A stretch of DNA of 64,000 bases from Pandoraea eparura (GCF_902459725.1 NZ_CABPSH010000001.1:558001-622000); one strand, 5' to 3'; shown: positions 52,893-62,660, counted from the stretch's first letter. The notes: generated from the letters alone by a model not told the origin. Program-made: numbers and translations.

Positions 52893-53069
52893 GAGGGACA
52901 AAGGCGCTCGCAAGCGCGCAAAGACTGGCCGTGGGGGAAGCCGTTGCGCCGGGATGATACGCCCATATCGGCCGGTTTGAAATGGCGGATGGCGATGGCA
53001 ACGTTGCGCCTAGCCGCAGGCGCGCGCCCGCCATCAGCCCGTCATCCTCGCCACGCCCCCGAGAAAACG

Positions 53070-53093
53070 CCCGTCGGCCGCGAAGCCGACGGG
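53070..53093 (-). terminator. Terminator after mmsB
   Basis: CCCGTCGGC (53070-53078) / GCCGACGGG (53085-53093) with a 6-base loop; on the minus strand it is followed by CGTTTTCTC. It ends the mmsA-mmsB transcript, 25 bases after the mmsB stop. Confidence 0.8.
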
Positions 53094-53117
53094 TGTTTCA
53101 TTGACCATGCGGCACGC

Positions 53118-54050
53118 TCATGACGTCACGGCCAATGCCTGCGCCAGGGTGACCGGGTCCTGGAAAATGCTCGAGAAGTCGAGCGCGCCATGACCGTTGG
53201 CCCGATGCACTTCGAAGATGCGCCGCGCCAGGTCGCCGAGCGGGGTCGCCACGTCGCTGGCGGTCGCCGCCCCGTGAGCGAGGCGCAAGTCCTTCGCCAT
53301 CAGATCGGTCGCGAAGCCACCGGTGTACCCGCGCGACGATGCCGCATTCTCCATCACCCCCGGACACGGGTTGTACACCTCCAGCGTCCAGTTGCGCCCG
53401 GAGCTTTGCTGCATCACCGCCGAGAGCACCTTCGGGTCGAGCCCGTTGGCGATGCCCAGACGCAACGCCTCGCTCGTGCCGGCCATCAGAATGCCGAGCA
53501 GCATGTTGTTGCACAGCTTAAGCGTCTGCCCCGCGCCAAGCGGCCCGCCGTGATGGATCGCCCGTCCCATGTTGCCGAGCAGCGGCCGCATGCGCTCGAC
53601 GAGCGCGGCATCGCCGCCGACCATGAACGTGAGCGTGCCCGCCGCGGCACCCGCCGTGCCGCCCGAGACCGGCGCGTCGAGCAGCGCCGTGCCCGGGCGC
53701 GCGAGCGTCGCCAGCCGGCGCGGAATTTCTGGCGGCACCGTACTGCTGTCGATCAGCACGGCGTCCGGCGCGGCATGCGCGAGCACACCGTCCGGGCCGT
53801 CGTACGCCGCGAGGACATGCTCGCCCGCCGGCAGCATCGTGATGACCACCTGGGCGTTGCGCACGGCGTCGGCAATCGACGTCGCCGCCACGCCTCCCGC
53901 CGCCGTCAGTCGCGCGAGCGCCTCGCCCGACAAGTCGAAGCCGCGCACCGTGTGCCCGGCCTTCACCAGATTCGCCGCCATCGGCCCGCCCATGTTGCCG
54001 AGCCCGATGAAGGCGACGCGCCAAGCGGCTTGTTGCGTTTGCGTAGCCAT
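53118..54050 (-). CDS. mmsB: 3-hydroxyisobutyrate dehydrogenase
   Basis: 310 residues. The beta-hydroxyacid dehydrogenase family signatures are present: NAD site AFIGLGNMGGPMAANLVKAG, DAPVSGGTAGAAAGTLTFMVGG (substrate site) and catalytic K in GAGQTLKLCNNMLLG. The enzyme oxidises 3-hydroxyisobutyrate to methylmalonate semialdehyde in valine degradation. Start ATG 54050 has GGAG upstream. mmsA ends 43 bases before it on the same strand, so the two form an operon, ended by the hairpin at 53070. Confidence 0.95.
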   Translation of the reverse strand: MATQTQQAAWRVAFIGLGNMGGPMAANLVKAGHTVRGFDLSGEALARLTAAGGVAATSIADAVRNAQVVITMLPAGEHVLAAYDGPDGVLAHAAPDAVLIDSSTVPPEIPRRLATLARPGTALLDAPVSGGTAGAAAGTLTFMVGGDAALVERMRPLLGNMGRAIHHGGPLGAGQTLKLCNNMLLGILMAGTSEALRLGIANGLDPKVLSAVMQQSSGRNWTLEVYNPCPGVMENAASSRGYTGGFATDLMAKDLRLAHGAATASDVATPLGDLARRIFEVHRANGHGALDFSSIFQDPVTLAQALAVTS

Positions 54051-54093
54051 CGTGTGTCTCCGATTCTCCGAATCTCAGAAAGCGACGTGCGCG

Positions 54094-55593
54094 TTACTTG
54101 AGCGTGATCGTCGTGTTCACGCCCGCAGGCCCGGTGCCGCGCGCTTGCCAGCGGGCGGTCACGGTCTTGGTCTGCGTCCAGAACAGAATCGCCTGCTTGC
54201 CGTTCGGCCCCAGATCGCCGAGCTTCGACGCACGCGAACCGGTGAAGCTGAACCAGGCAACCGGCACCGGAATCGGCAGGTTGATCCCGACCTGTCCGAC
54301 GTCGATCTCGTTCTGGAACTGACGCGCCGCCCCGCCGTCCTGCGTGAACAGCGCCACGCCATTGCCGTTCGGGTTGGCGTTGACGAAGGCAATCGCTTCA
54401 TCGAGGGTATCGACGCCCGTCATGCACAGCACCGGTCCGAAAATCTCGTCGCGGTAGATCGACATCTCCGCCGTCACCTCGTCGAAGATCGTCGGGCCGA
54501 CGAAGTTGCCTTCTGGCGCTTCCTTGACGGCATGGCCGCGACCGTCGAGCAACAGCTTCGCGCCCTCTTCCACGCCAGCACCGATCAGCCGCTCGACGCG
54601 CGCGCGCGCCTGCTTCGACACCACCGGGCCGAGATCGGCCGTGCGGTCGGTGCCGGGGCCGACCTTGAGGGCGCGCGCCCGCGCCACCAGCTCGGGCACC
54701 CACTCGCGCGCTTCGCCCACAAGCACCGCCACGGACGTCGCCATGCAACGCTGCCCCGCCGCGCCGAATGCCGCCCCCAGCAGATGATTGATGGCCTGCT
54801 CGCGATCCGCATCCGGCAGGATCACACAATGGTTCTTCGCGCCCATCATCGCCTGGCACCGCTTGCCCGCCTCCGAGGCACGACGATAGATATGGGTGCC
54901 GACATGGGTCGAGCCGATGAACGACACGGCCTTGATGTCCGGATGATCGCAGATGGCGTTGGCGATGTCCGGTCCGCCGTGCACGACATTGAGCACGCCC
55001 GGCGGCAGGCCGGCTTCGAGTGCGAGTTCGGCCAGACGCAGCGATGCGCTCGGATCCTGCTCCGAGGGCTTGAGCACGAACGTGTTGCCGGTCGCCACCG
55101 CCAGCGGGAACATGAAGCACGGCAGCATGACCGGGAAATTGAACGCGGTGATCCCCGCGCACACGCCCAGCGGCTCGATCAGCGTGTAGACATCGACACC
55201 GCCTGCCGCGTTCTGTGCGTACTCGCCCAACTGCAGCGAGGCAACCGAGCAAGCATGTTCGACGACTTCGAGGCCGCGTCCGACTTCGCCTTCGGCGTCG
55301 GGCAGCGTCTTGCCGTGCTCACGCGTAATCAGTTCGGCGAGTTCGCCGGTGTGCTCGCGCAGCAGTTGCTGGAAGCGCAGCATCACGCGCATGCGGTTCG
55401 CTTGCGACGTGTTGCGCCAGCCCTTGTAGGCCGCCTTGGCCGAGGCCACGGCGGTATCGAGTTCCTCCGTCGTGGCAAACGGCACGCGCGCGACGACTTC
55501 CTGCGTGGCCGGGTTCACGACGTCGCGCCACTGCGAGGACTTCGACTCGACGCGCTTGCCGTCGATAAGCAGCGGAATGGTGGGTAGGGACAT
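54094..55593 (-). CDS. mmsA: CoA-acylating methylmalonate-semialdehyde dehydrogenase
   Basis: 499 residues of the aldehyde dehydrogenase superfamily. MmsA hallmarks: TAFNFPVMLPCFMFPLAVA, FVLKPSEQDPSASLRLAELA, FIGSTHVGTHIY, catalytic Cys in GAAGQRCMATSVAV, and QVGINLPIPVPVAWFSFTGS. It converts methylmalonate semialdehyde with CoA and NAD to propionyl-CoA, the final step shared by valine degradation and inositol catabolism. Start ATG 55593 follows AGGAG. It precedes mmsB on the same strand. The 240 bases upstream (55594-55833) hold a pair of ACGAAAGGGCT direct repeats at 55649 and 55665, and no gene. Confidence 0.96.
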   Translation of the reverse strand: MSLPTIPLLIDGKRVESKSSQWRDVVNPATQEVVARVPFATTEELDTAVASAKAAYKGWRNTSQANRMRVMLRFQQLLREHTGELAELITREHGKTLPDAEGEVGRGLEVVEHACSVASLQLGEYAQNAAGGVDVYTLIEPLGVCAGITAFNFPVMLPCFMFPLAVATGNTFVLKPSEQDPSASLRLAELALEAGLPPGVLNVVHGGPDIANAICDHPDIKAVSFIGSTHVGTHIYRRASEAGKRCQAMMGAKNHCVILPDADREQAINHLLGAAFGAAGQRCMATSVAVLVGEAREWVPELVARARALKVGPGTDRTADLGPVVSKQARARVERLIGAGVEEGAKLLLDGRGHAVKEAPEGNFVGPTIFDEVTAEMSIYRDEIFGPVLCMTGVDTLDEAIAFVNANPNGNGVALFTQDGGAARQFQNEIDVGQVGINLPIPVPVAWFSFTGSRASKLGDLGPNGKQAILFWTQTKTVTARWQARGTGPAGVNTTITLK

Positions 55594-55833
55594 GACACGC
55601 TCTCCTGATCGATACGAATGCGAGGATTCGGGACTAAAGAAGTAAAGAACGAAAGGGCTGGAGGACGAAAGGGCTAAAACCGTTCGAAAGACTTCCGCGT
55701 TCGTCGGATGGCGGGCTGCGCTGAATGCGCACGCAACACCGCCGGCAATTACAAGATAGGCAATCGACGCGAGGTGTGCGCCGCGACGATCATGCGTCGC
55801 TCACGCACCGCTCAAGCACCACTCAAGCACGAC

Positions 55834-57072
55834 TTACTTCGCCGCCGTGCTCGTCTTCACGAGCGAACAGGTCGATTTCGACAACGGCTGGAAGGCTTCC
55901 GTCGCGGGTACCGTGGCGACCTTGGTGTAGTAGTCCCACGGGCCTTTCGACTCGGCGGGCGACTTCACGCGGAACAGGTACATGTCGTGGATCACGCGCC
56001 CGTCCGGACGAATCGAGGCGTTGTGCATGATCGGATCGCGAATCGGCAATTCCCGCATCTTTTGCGCGACCACCTTGGCATCCACGCTCTGGGACGCCGC
56101 CACTGCGCGCAGATAATGCAGCACGCTCGAATACACGCCCGCCTGCACCATCGTCGGCTTCAGGTTCTTGTACTGCTTCTGGAAGCGGGCCGACCAGGCG
56201 CGCGAGGCGTCGTCGAAGTTCCAGTAGAAGCCGTCGGTAAACATCAGGCCCTGCGCCGTATTCAGGCCCAGCGCGTGAACGTCCGACAGGAAGACCAGCA
56301 GCGCCGCCAGCTTCTGCCCGCGTTGCACAATGCCGAATTCACGCGCCTGCTTGAGCGCGTTGACGGTGTCCTGCCCGCCATTGGCGAGCGCCACGACCTG
56401 CGCCTTCGAGCTTTGCGCCTGCAACAGGAACGACGCATAGTCGGACGCGTTGAGCGGATGCCGCGACTGCCCCGCGACCGTGCCGCCGAGGGTCTTGACG
56501 ATATCGGCGGCGTCCTTCTCCAGGGAATGTCCGAAGGCATAGTCGACGGTGATGAAATACCACGATTTGCCGCCGTCGCCGACGACAGCGCGCGCGGTCG
56601 CCGCCGACTGCGAATAAGTGTCGAACATCCAGTGAAAGCCCGTGGGCGAGCAGTCTTCGTTCGTCAGACGCGTGGTTGCCGGCCCCGAGAACAACGTCAC
56701 GCGTTGCTTGTCCATCGCGATCTTCTGCACCGCCAGGGCCGCCGCCGAGTTGGTCAGATCGGCAATCGCATCGACATTGTCACGATCGAACCATTCCCTG
56801 GCCTTGTTGGCGGCGACATCGGCCTTGTTCTGATTATCGGCCGACACCAGGGCGATTTTCATGCCCTTGCACTCGGCCGCCAGACAATCGTCGATCGCCA
56901 TGTGCGCGGCGACGACCGAGCCTGCGCCGCCCATCGCCGAATAAGGCCCCGACATGTCGGTGAGCACCCCCACCTTCACCGGACGGTCCGGCAACTGCGC
57001 CATGCCGGCCATCGACACCAACGCCAAACCCGCACCGAGTCCCAACGCGAGCAGCCACGGCTTGATCTTCAT
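55834..57072 (-). CDS. Periplasmic branched-chain amino-acid-type binding protein (LivK-like)
   Basis: 412 residues from ATG 57072 (GAAGGAG upstream). A signal peptide (KPWLLALGLGAGLALVSMAGMA) precedes the type I periplasmic-binding fold: VKVGVLTDMSGPYSAMGGAG, IALVSADNQNKADVAANKAR, VTLFSGPATTRLTNEDC and WYFITVDYAFGHSLEKDA. LivK/HAAT-type proteins deliver branched-chain amino acids, amides or aromatic acids to ABC transporters. No permease or ATPase gene is adjacent, so this is an orphan binding protein. It lies upstream of mmsA on the same strand, suggesting a link to branched-chain metabolites, and is divergent from a LysR gene. Confidence 0.88.
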   Translation of the reverse strand: MKIKPWLLALGLGAGLALVSMAGMAQLPDRPVKVGVLTDMSGPYSAMGGAGSVVAAHMAIDDCLAAECKGMKIALVSADNQNKADVAANKAREWFDRDNVDAIADLTNSAAALAVQKIAMDKQRVTLFSGPATTRLTNEDCSPTGFHWMFDTYSQSAATARAVVGDGGKSWYFITVDYAFGHSLEKDAADIVKTLGGTVAGQSRHPLNASDYASFLLQAQSSKAQVVALANGGQDTVNALKQAREFGIVQRGQKLAALLVFLSDVHALGLNTAQGLMFTDGFYWNFDDASRAWSARFQKQYKNLKPTMVQAGVYSSVLHYLRAVAASQSVDAKVVAQKMRELPIRDPIMHNASIRPDGRVIHDMYLFRVKSPAESKGPWDYYTKVATVPATEAFQPLSKSTCSLVKTSTAAK

Positions 57073-57134
57073 CGCTTCGTCTCCTTCAGGTCTTATATGC
57101 ATTCGTCGTCGCCGGCTATGCGCAGCGCTCATGA

Positions 57135-57199
57135 ATTGTATTTGTGCGAATTTGCTTTACATAGCGAATATCTGCATCTACTTTGTGCATAAATACACA
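57135..57199. promoter_or_regulatory. AT-rich divergent control region with LysR-type site
   Basis: Between the binding-protein gene and the LysR gene the DNA turns strongly AT-rich. TGTGCATAAATACACA (57184-57199) is a near-palindrome beside the LysR start, a typical place for autoregulation. On the minus strand TACAAT (57140-57135) is a candidate -10 for the binding-protein gene. Confidence 0.55.
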
Positions 57200-57213
57200 T
57201 AGGAGACAAGGAG

Positions 57214-58191
57214 ATGGTTCGCACCGCCACAGCAAGAGCGTCGGGCATCGCCAGCGCTTCCGTCACGGAGCCGCGTCCCGACTGGGACGACCTTCGCTAC
57301 TTTCTGGAAGTCGCGCGCACACAGCGCGTGAGCGCGGCGGCGCAGCGCCTGGGGGTCGATCACACGACGGTTTCCCGACGGGTGCGCGCACTGGAGCAGT
57401 CGCTCGGCACCTTGTTGTTCGACAAATCGCGCAACGCGGGCTTTGCGCTGACGCACGAAGGGCAGCAACTCCTTGTGTACGCAGAGCAAATGGAGACCAC
57501 GCTGCAATCGGCGTGCGAGCAAGTGGCGGGGCTTGGGCAAACGCTCTCGGGCCACGTTCGCATCGGCTCGACGGAAGCGTTCGGCACGTATTTCGTCACG
57601 CCCGTCCTCTCGCGCTTTCAACGCGAATACCCCGCCATCGCGTTCGACGTGCTGCCGGTGCCACGCTTCGTGAGCCTGTCGAAGCGCGAGGCCGATCTGG
57701 CGATCACCATCGAACGACCCCAGCGCGGGCCATACGTTTGCAGCAAGCTGTGCGACTACCGTCTGCAGTTGTACGCGACGCCCGGGTACCTGGCGCAATA
57801 CGGCGATGTCGCGACGTTCGCGGATCTGGCCGGACGCCGGTTCATCAGCTATGTCGACGAACTCTCGTTCAGCAACGAGCTGCGCTATCTGGAAGACGTC
57901 GTGCCCGGCGGCAACGTCGTGTTGCGCAGCACGAGCGTCATCGCGCAATACCAGGCGGCCTTGCAAGGCGAAGCGCTGGCGATCCTGCCGTGCTTCATGG
58001 CCGCACAGGATGCCCGGCTCGTGCCGCTGCTCGTTGAGGATGTGGTCGTCACGCGCAGCTTCTGGATCTACTGCCACGAGGATTTGCGCACGCTCAAGCG
58101 CATTACGGTGCTGTGGGACTACCTGCGCGACGCCGCCCAGCGTAACGACGCCTTGCTGCAAGGCAAGTCCGGACAACTGCGGCTGGCCTGA
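57214..58191 (+). CDS. LysR family transcriptional regulator
   Basis: 325 residues. After about 20 leading residues the helix-turn-helix reads WDDLRYFLEVARTQRVSAAA, LGVDHTTVSRRVRALEQSLG and LLFDKSRNAGFALTHEGQQL. The effector domain follows. It is divergent from the LivK-like gene and the mmsAB genes, with AT-rich DNA between, so it probably controls them. The resemblance is to regulators of mmsAB-type operons in Burkholderiales (inference). AGGAGACAAGGAG precedes ATG 57214. Confidence 0.92.
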   Translation: MVRTATARASGIASASVTEPRPDWDDLRYFLEVARTQRVSAAAQRLGVDHTTVSRRVRALEQSLGTLLFDKSRNAGFALTHEGQQLLVYAEQMETTLQSACEQVAGLGQTLSGHVRIGSTEAFGTYFVTPVLSRFQREYPAIAFDVLPVPRFVSLSKREADLAITIERPQRGPYVCSKLCDYRLQLYATPGYLAQYGDVATFADLAGRRFISYVDELSFSNELRYLEDVVPGGNVVLRSTSVIAQYQAALQGEALAILPCFMAAQDARLVPLLVEDVVVTRSFWIYCHEDLRTLKRITVLWDYLRDAAQRNDALLQGKSGQLRLA

Positions 58192-58197
58192 TCGCGA

Positions 58198-59178
58198 TCA
58201 GCGAATCTTGCGTTGTTCGGCGTCGATGACGGCGGGAATCGCCACGCGCATCGCTTCGATGAAGCGGCGCAGCCGGGCCGGATAGTACTTCGCGTATGGA
58301 TAGATCAGGTACATCGGCAAGGCCGTCGAGCGCCATGGCGGCACCAGTTGGATCAAACGCCCTTGCGCCACATCTTCGGCCATCACCCATGCCGAACAGA
58401 CCGCCACACCCAGCCCACATATTGCGGCACTGCGCAATGCATAGAGGTTGTCTGTACTCATGCGCGGATCGAATGTGACGCGAGCCGTCTCGTGCGTTTG
58501 CTCATGCATGAGGGTGATGTCGCTGCGATAAAACGTGGTGAGCGAGAGCCACGGCAACGACGCCAGATCCGAGGGGTGCGACGGCAGCGCCCGCCCGCGC
58601 AGCAAATCGGGCGACGCCACGACGATGCGTGGCACATCGGTCAACGAAATCGCCACATTCGACGGATCACGCAGCTCGCCCACGTGGATCGCGCAGTCGA
58701 TGCCTTCGGCAATGAAATCCGGCTCACGGTCCTGCAAGAACCAGTGCACCTTCATCCCTACATAGCGCTCGAGAAAATCCGCGAGCGGCCCGATCATCAT
58801 GTCCTGACCGAACGCATGGGGCACAAGCACGCGCAAGGTGCCCTCCGGGTCGTTACCGGTGCCGCGCAGATCGGCCTCGAACGCCTCCCAGCTCGCGACC
58901 AGCTCCTTCGCCCGTGCGAAGCAACGCTCGCCGTCTTCGGTGAGCTTCATGCGATGCGTCGAGCGTTGCAGCAGCCGAAGCCCCAGCGAACGCTCGAGCA
59001 TCTGCAAACGCCGGCTGACGGTCGGCTGCGTGGTGCCGAGCAGCGCCGCCGCGGCCGACAGGCTGCCAGCCTCGACGATGCGCACGAACGTCTGCATCAG
59101 TTCGACGCGGTCGGCGCCGCCACTTCGGCCGGCGGGCGCATCGGTGGCAAAGGATGGGGGTGAAAGGGATTCGGTCAT
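58198..59178 (-). CDS. LysR family transcriptional regulator
   Basis: 326 residues from ATG 59178 (a GTG at 59187 is also open). After about 25 leading residues the helix-turn-helix reads VELMQTFVRIVEAGSLSAAA, LLGTTQPTVSRRLQMLERSL and RLLQRSTHRMKLTEDGERC. It is divergent from an MFS transporter gene with 98 bases between starts, a common regulator/target arrangement. Its stop lies 6 bases from the stop of the previous, converging LysR gene. Confidence 0.92.
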   Translation of the reverse strand: MTESLSPPSFATDAPAGRSGGADRVELMQTFVRIVEAGSLSAAAALLGTTQPTVSRRLQMLERSLGLRLLQRSTHRMKLTEDGERCFARAKELVASWEAFEADLRGTGNDPEGTLRVLVPHAFGQDMMIGPLADFLERYVGMKVHWFLQDREPDFIAEGIDCAIHVGELRDPSNVAISLTDVPRIVVASPDLLRGRALPSHPSDLASLPWLSLTTFYRSDITLMHEQTHETARVTFDPRMSTDNLYALRSAAICGLGVAVCSAWVMAEDVAQGRLIQLVPPWRSTALPMYLIYPYAKYYPARLRRFIEAMRVAIPAVIDAEQRKIR

Positions 59179-59276
59179 ACGCACCACGTATAAAGGTTGT
59201 ACGGATTATAGGTCTACCGTTGCGCCGCACCAAGCGCGACACTACGCCCCGTACCTTCCTACTGGAGCCTCGCCTC

Positions 59277-60515
59277 ATGAGTTCCGCTCAAATATCCAAC
59301 GCAACCGGCGCGAGTCAAGCTGCCGCCCGGCCGCAACCCGAGTTGTCCGCCCGCTTGATCCTGCTGCTGGCGACGGGCACCGGCCTGACCGTCGCCTCGC
59401 TTTACTACGCCCAGCCGATGCTCGGCATCATGACCGACGACATCCACGCGGCCAACACGACCGTCGGCTGGGTGCCGACGCTCACTCAGCTTGGCTATGC
59501 GCTGGGCATTTTGCTGCTGGTGCCGCTCGGCGACATCATCGACCGGCGCCGCATCGTGCTCGTCAAGAGCACGATTCTCACGCTCGCGCTGCTGCTGGCC
59601 GCGGTGGCGCCCGGCATCGGCACGCTGCTCGCCGCCAGTCTGGCCATCGGCCTGAGCGCGACGATGGCACAGGACATCGTGCCCGCCGCCGCCGCGATCG
59701 CGCCCGAATCGATCCGGGGCCGGGTGGTCGGCACCGTGATGACCGGGTTGTTGCTTGGCATTCTGCTCTCGCGGGTGGTGTCAGGGGTGGTGGCGCAGAC
59801 CTTCGGTTGGCGGGCGATGTATGTCGTTGCCGCCATCAGTGTTGCCGGTTTCGGCGCGGTGGCGTGGCGCGGCCTGCCGTCGTTCCATCCGACGACGCAG
59901 ATGAGCTATCGTCAGTTGCTCGGCTCGGTGGTCGGCCTGTGGCATCGTCATCCGGCGCTGCGTCGCGCGGCATTGGCGCAAGGTCTGCTGTCGGTCGGCT
60001 TCAGCGCCTTCTGGTCGACGCTTGCCGTGATGCTTCATCAGGCGCCATTCCATCTGGGCGCGGCAGCCGCGGGGGCGTTTGGTCTGGCGGGGGCGGCCGG
60101 CGCGCTCGGGGCGCCGCTGGCCGGTCGCATCGCAGACCGCAAGGGGCCGCAGATCGTCACTCGTCTTGGCGCCGGTCTGGTGGCCGTGTCCTTTGCCGCC
60201 ATGCTGTTCGCACCGATGCTCGGCGCGCATGCCCAACTGTGGCTGATCGGTCTGGCCGCCATCGGCTTCGACCTGGGCGTCCAGGTGGCGCTGGTCTCGC
60301 ATCAAACCATCGTGTACGGCATCGAGCCCGCCGCGCGCAGCCGTTTGAACGCGGTACTGTTCGTCGGCGTGTTCATCGGCATGTCGATCGGCGCGGCACT
60401 CGGTGCTCAGGCCCTGGCACATTGGGGCTGGACGGGGGTCGCGTCGCTCGCCACCTTGGCCGCGCTCGCCGCGCTCGCCGTGCGCCTGTGGCCCGGCACG
60501 ACCTCGGCGCACTGA
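59277..60515 (+). CDS. Major facilitator superfamily transporter
   Basis: 412 residues from ATG 59277 (TGGAG upstream); the frame is open to 59154 inside the divergent promoter region. Twelve membrane segments. The MFS loop 2-3 signature is GDIIDRRRIVLVKS, and the second-half counterpart is GRIADRKGPQIVTR. YYAQPMLGIMTDDI near the N-terminus is typical of the YnfM-like drug/sugar efflux branch. It probably exports a small compound under control of the divergent LysR protein. A strong terminator follows. Confidence 0.9.
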   Translation: MSSAQISNATGASQAAARPQPELSARLILLLATGTGLTVASLYYAQPMLGIMTDDIHAANTTVGWVPTLTQLGYALGILLLVPLGDIIDRRRIVLVKSTILTLALLLAAVAPGIGTLLAASLAIGLSATMAQDIVPAAAAIAPESIRGRVVGTVMTGLLLGILLSRVVSGVVAQTFGWRAMYVVAAISVAGFGAVAWRGLPSFHPTTQMSYRQLLGSVVGLWHRHPALRRAALAQGLLSVGFSAFWSTLAVMLHQAPFHLGAAAAGAFGLAGAAGALGAPLAGRIADRKGPQIVTRLGAGLVAVSFAAMLFAPMLGAHAQLWLIGLAAIGFDLGVQVALVSHQTIVYGIEPAARSRLNAVLFVGVFIGMSIGAALGAQALAHWGWTGVASLATLAALAALAVRLWPGTTSAH

Positions 60516-60552
60516 CACGGCGCCTGTCCCCGACAGCGGCGGGACGAAGACA

Positions 60553-60584
60553 ACAAGGCCGCCTCCCTCGGGAGGCGGCCTTGT
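60553..60584. terminator. Terminator between the MFS and N-acetyltransferase genes
   Basis: Perfect 14-bp stem ACAAGGCCGCCTCC (60553-60566) / GGAGGCGGCCTTGT (60571-60584), loop CTCG, between converging genes. TGTCGTTTGG follows on the plus strand. Confidence 0.85.
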
Positions 60585-60623
60585 CGTTTGGGGCTTACGG
60601 TGCGTTCATGGCATCGGCACCGC

Positions 60624-61481
60624 TCAGCCAGCCGCCTTCGCAGCGCATGCCTGCACGCGGTCGTACAAGGCCTCCGTGTCGATACCGTCAAGCGTCAGGC
60701 CGAAGCGTTCATGCAGGACCTGCGCGAGTTGCGCGGCCGACGCAATGTCGGTTTCCGCCACGACATCGCCTTGCGCCGAGCGCTCCGTCAGCGTCGTGTT
60801 GAGCAGCGCAATGCGTCCCTGCGGCAGCACACGGCAGACGATGAGCTGATTCCGGAAGATCGAATCGGGTGCGCTCGACGTGTACCAATTGCCCAGCTTG
60901 TAGTCGATCCACTCGGCCGGCCGCGGCGTAAAGCGATAGACGGGCAACCACTTATCCGTGGAGCACACGCTGAGGCGATACTCGCTTGGCGGCGCGCCGT
61001 CATCCGCGCGAACCGTCTCCAGTTGGAACGTCTCCAGCAAGGTCGATTGCGGTTGCGCCGAGTGCAGGCGCAGCGGTGCAGTCAACGTGACGGAGCCGAA
61101 GCCCACATCGGCCAGCCAGGCCTCGCCGTCGAGATCGACGCGCAGCAACATGTGCGTAAGCGGTGCTTCCACGTCGAACGAACGCCCCCATGCGACGCGA
61201 CCGATCAACGGTGTGACGGCGAAACCGAGATGCGTGAGCGCGTTGGCGAACAGCGCGTTCTGTTCGAAGCAGTAGCCGCCGCGTCCGCCGTCGAGCAACT
61301 TGGCAACGACTGAAGGCAGATCGACATGGACCGGCTGGTCACGAATCGGATCGAGATTTTCAAACGGGATGGCCAGCGGATGCAGCGAATGCACGGCGCG
61401 CAGGACATCGAGCGTCGCTTCACGCGGGCCGGAGTAACCAATGCGGTGAAAATAGCGCTCCGGATCGAAGGGATGAGACAT
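60624..61481 (-). CDS. Arylamine N-acetyltransferase
   Basis: 285 residues from ATG 61481 (GAGGAAG six bases upstream), the normal NAT length; the open frame to 61793 has no similarity. The catalytic triad is intact: C71 (GRGGYCFEQN), H110 (APLTHMLLRV) and D125 (AWLADVGFG). The N-terminus FDPERYFHRIGYSG and IPFENLDPI are family signatures. NATs transfer acetyl from acetyl-CoA to arylamines and hydrazines by a cysteine-acyl intermediate. It stands alone, convergent with the MFS gene and 278 bases downstream of a LysR gene's end. Confidence 0.94.
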   Translation of the reverse strand: MSHPFDPERYFHRIGYSGPREATLDVLRAVHSLHPLAIPFENLDPIRDQPVHVDLPSVVAKLLDGGRGGYCFEQNALFANALTHLGFAVTPLIGRVAWGRSFDVEAPLTHMLLRVDLDGEAWLADVGFGSVTLTAPLRLHSAQPQSTLLETFQLETVRADDGAPPSEYRLSVCSTDKWLPVYRFTPRPAEWIDYKLGNWYTSSAPDSIFRNQLIVCRVLPQGRIALLNTTLTERSAQGDVVAETDIASAAQLAQVLHERFGLTLDGIDTEALYDRVQACAAKAAG

Positions 61482-61759
61482 GCCAGACTTCCTCGTGAGG
61501 GATGCGGACAGACGCAGAGTCCATACGTTAGCGCATCCGCCGCATCTTTGGGCAATGCCATCATGACGACGACGCGTGCAGACGGTTGGCCGACGCCGAA
61601 ACGCGACAGGCCCGCACCGCCATCGCTCGCCCGCCCACCCCGTCTTGGCCAGTACCGCGTGTCGTCGGAATAGTGTCGCTCGTTGGCTGGCCGGATGGGT
61701 CGCCCCCGCGCTATCCGGAGTATGCCGCGCATCACTCGCTAGTCCGCCCGCACTGCGCG

Positions 61760-62653
61760 TCACACAACGCTCGCGATGCACTCCCGCAGCCACTGATGCG
61801 CCGGATCGCGATGCACGCGCTCGTGCCAGTACATCGAGATCTCGAAACCTGGCAGGTCGACGGGCGGCGTCGTCGCCTGTAACGCCGAATCGTCGCGCAC
61901 GAGCCGTTCGGGAGCCATGGCCACCAGATCCGTGCTGGCGAGCGCGGATCGCAAAAAGAGAAAGTGCGGCACCGACAGCACAACGCGTCGCGACGCGCCG
62001 AGTTTCGCGAGCGCATCGTCGGTGCTCGCATGAAAGCCGCCGCCGTCCTGAGACACCATGGCGTGCTCAAGATCGCAGAACTGCTTGAGCGTGGGGCGTC
62101 GCTTGAGCTTCGGATGCCCTCGACGCCCTACCAGCACATAGCGCTCGGTGAACAGCGCCTTGCGACGCAACCCCTGCGGCGCCCCGTCTGTCGTGTGAAA
62201 GGCGATATCGACAATGCCCTGCTCCGTCTGCCTCGCAACGCGCGACGGCGACAGATCGAACACGGCCACGCGCGTGTGGGGCGCCTCCGCTCGCAGACGG
62301 CGAAGCACAGGCAATACCAGGGTCGACTCCGTGTAATCGGTGGCGGCAATACGCCAGGTCAATTCAGCGTTGACCGGATCGAAGGCCGCAGCGGGCGAGA
62401 CGGCACGCGACAGCGACTCGAGCGCGTCACGCAGCGGCTCGCGCAGCGCCTCGGCGCGCGTGGTCGGGCGCATGCCGCGCGGCCCGGGCAGCAACAGCGG
62501 ATCGCCGAGCAAGTCGCGCAACTTCGCCAGATGCACGCTGACCGCCGGCTGCGACATGTAGAGCCGCTCAGCGGCACGCGTCACGTTCTGCTCTGCCAGC
62601 AGCACATCGAGCGTGACGAGGAGATTCAGATCGATACGACGCAAATTATTCAT
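61760..62653 (-). CDS. LysR family transcriptional regulator (NodD-like branch)
   Basis: 297 residues from ATG 62653 (AGGT upstream); ATG 62668 is also possible. The N-terminus MNNLRRIDLNLLVTLDVLLA, RAAERLYMSQPAVSVHLAKL and LLPGPRGMRPTTRAE is typical of the NodD/SyrM-like branch, many of which control oxidoreductase genes in Burkholderiales. It is divergent from the NAD(P)H oxidoreductase gene at 62760, which is its probable target. Effector unknown. Confidence 0.93.
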   Translation of the reverse strand: MNNLRRIDLNLLVTLDVLLAEQNVTRAAERLYMSQPAVSVHLAKLRDLLGDPLLLPGPRGMRPTTRAEALREPLRDALESLSRAVSPAAAFDPVNAELTWRIAATDYTESTLVLPVLRRLRAEAPHTRVAVFDLSPSRVARQTEQGIVDIAFHTTDGAPQGLRRKALFTERYVLVGRRGHPKLKRRPTLKQFCDLEHAMVSQDGGGFHASTDDALAKLGASRRVVLSVPHFLFLRSALASTDLVAMAPERLVRDDSALQATTPPVDLPGFEISMYWHERVHRDPAHQWLRECIASVV

Positions 62654-62660
62654 GGTTATA

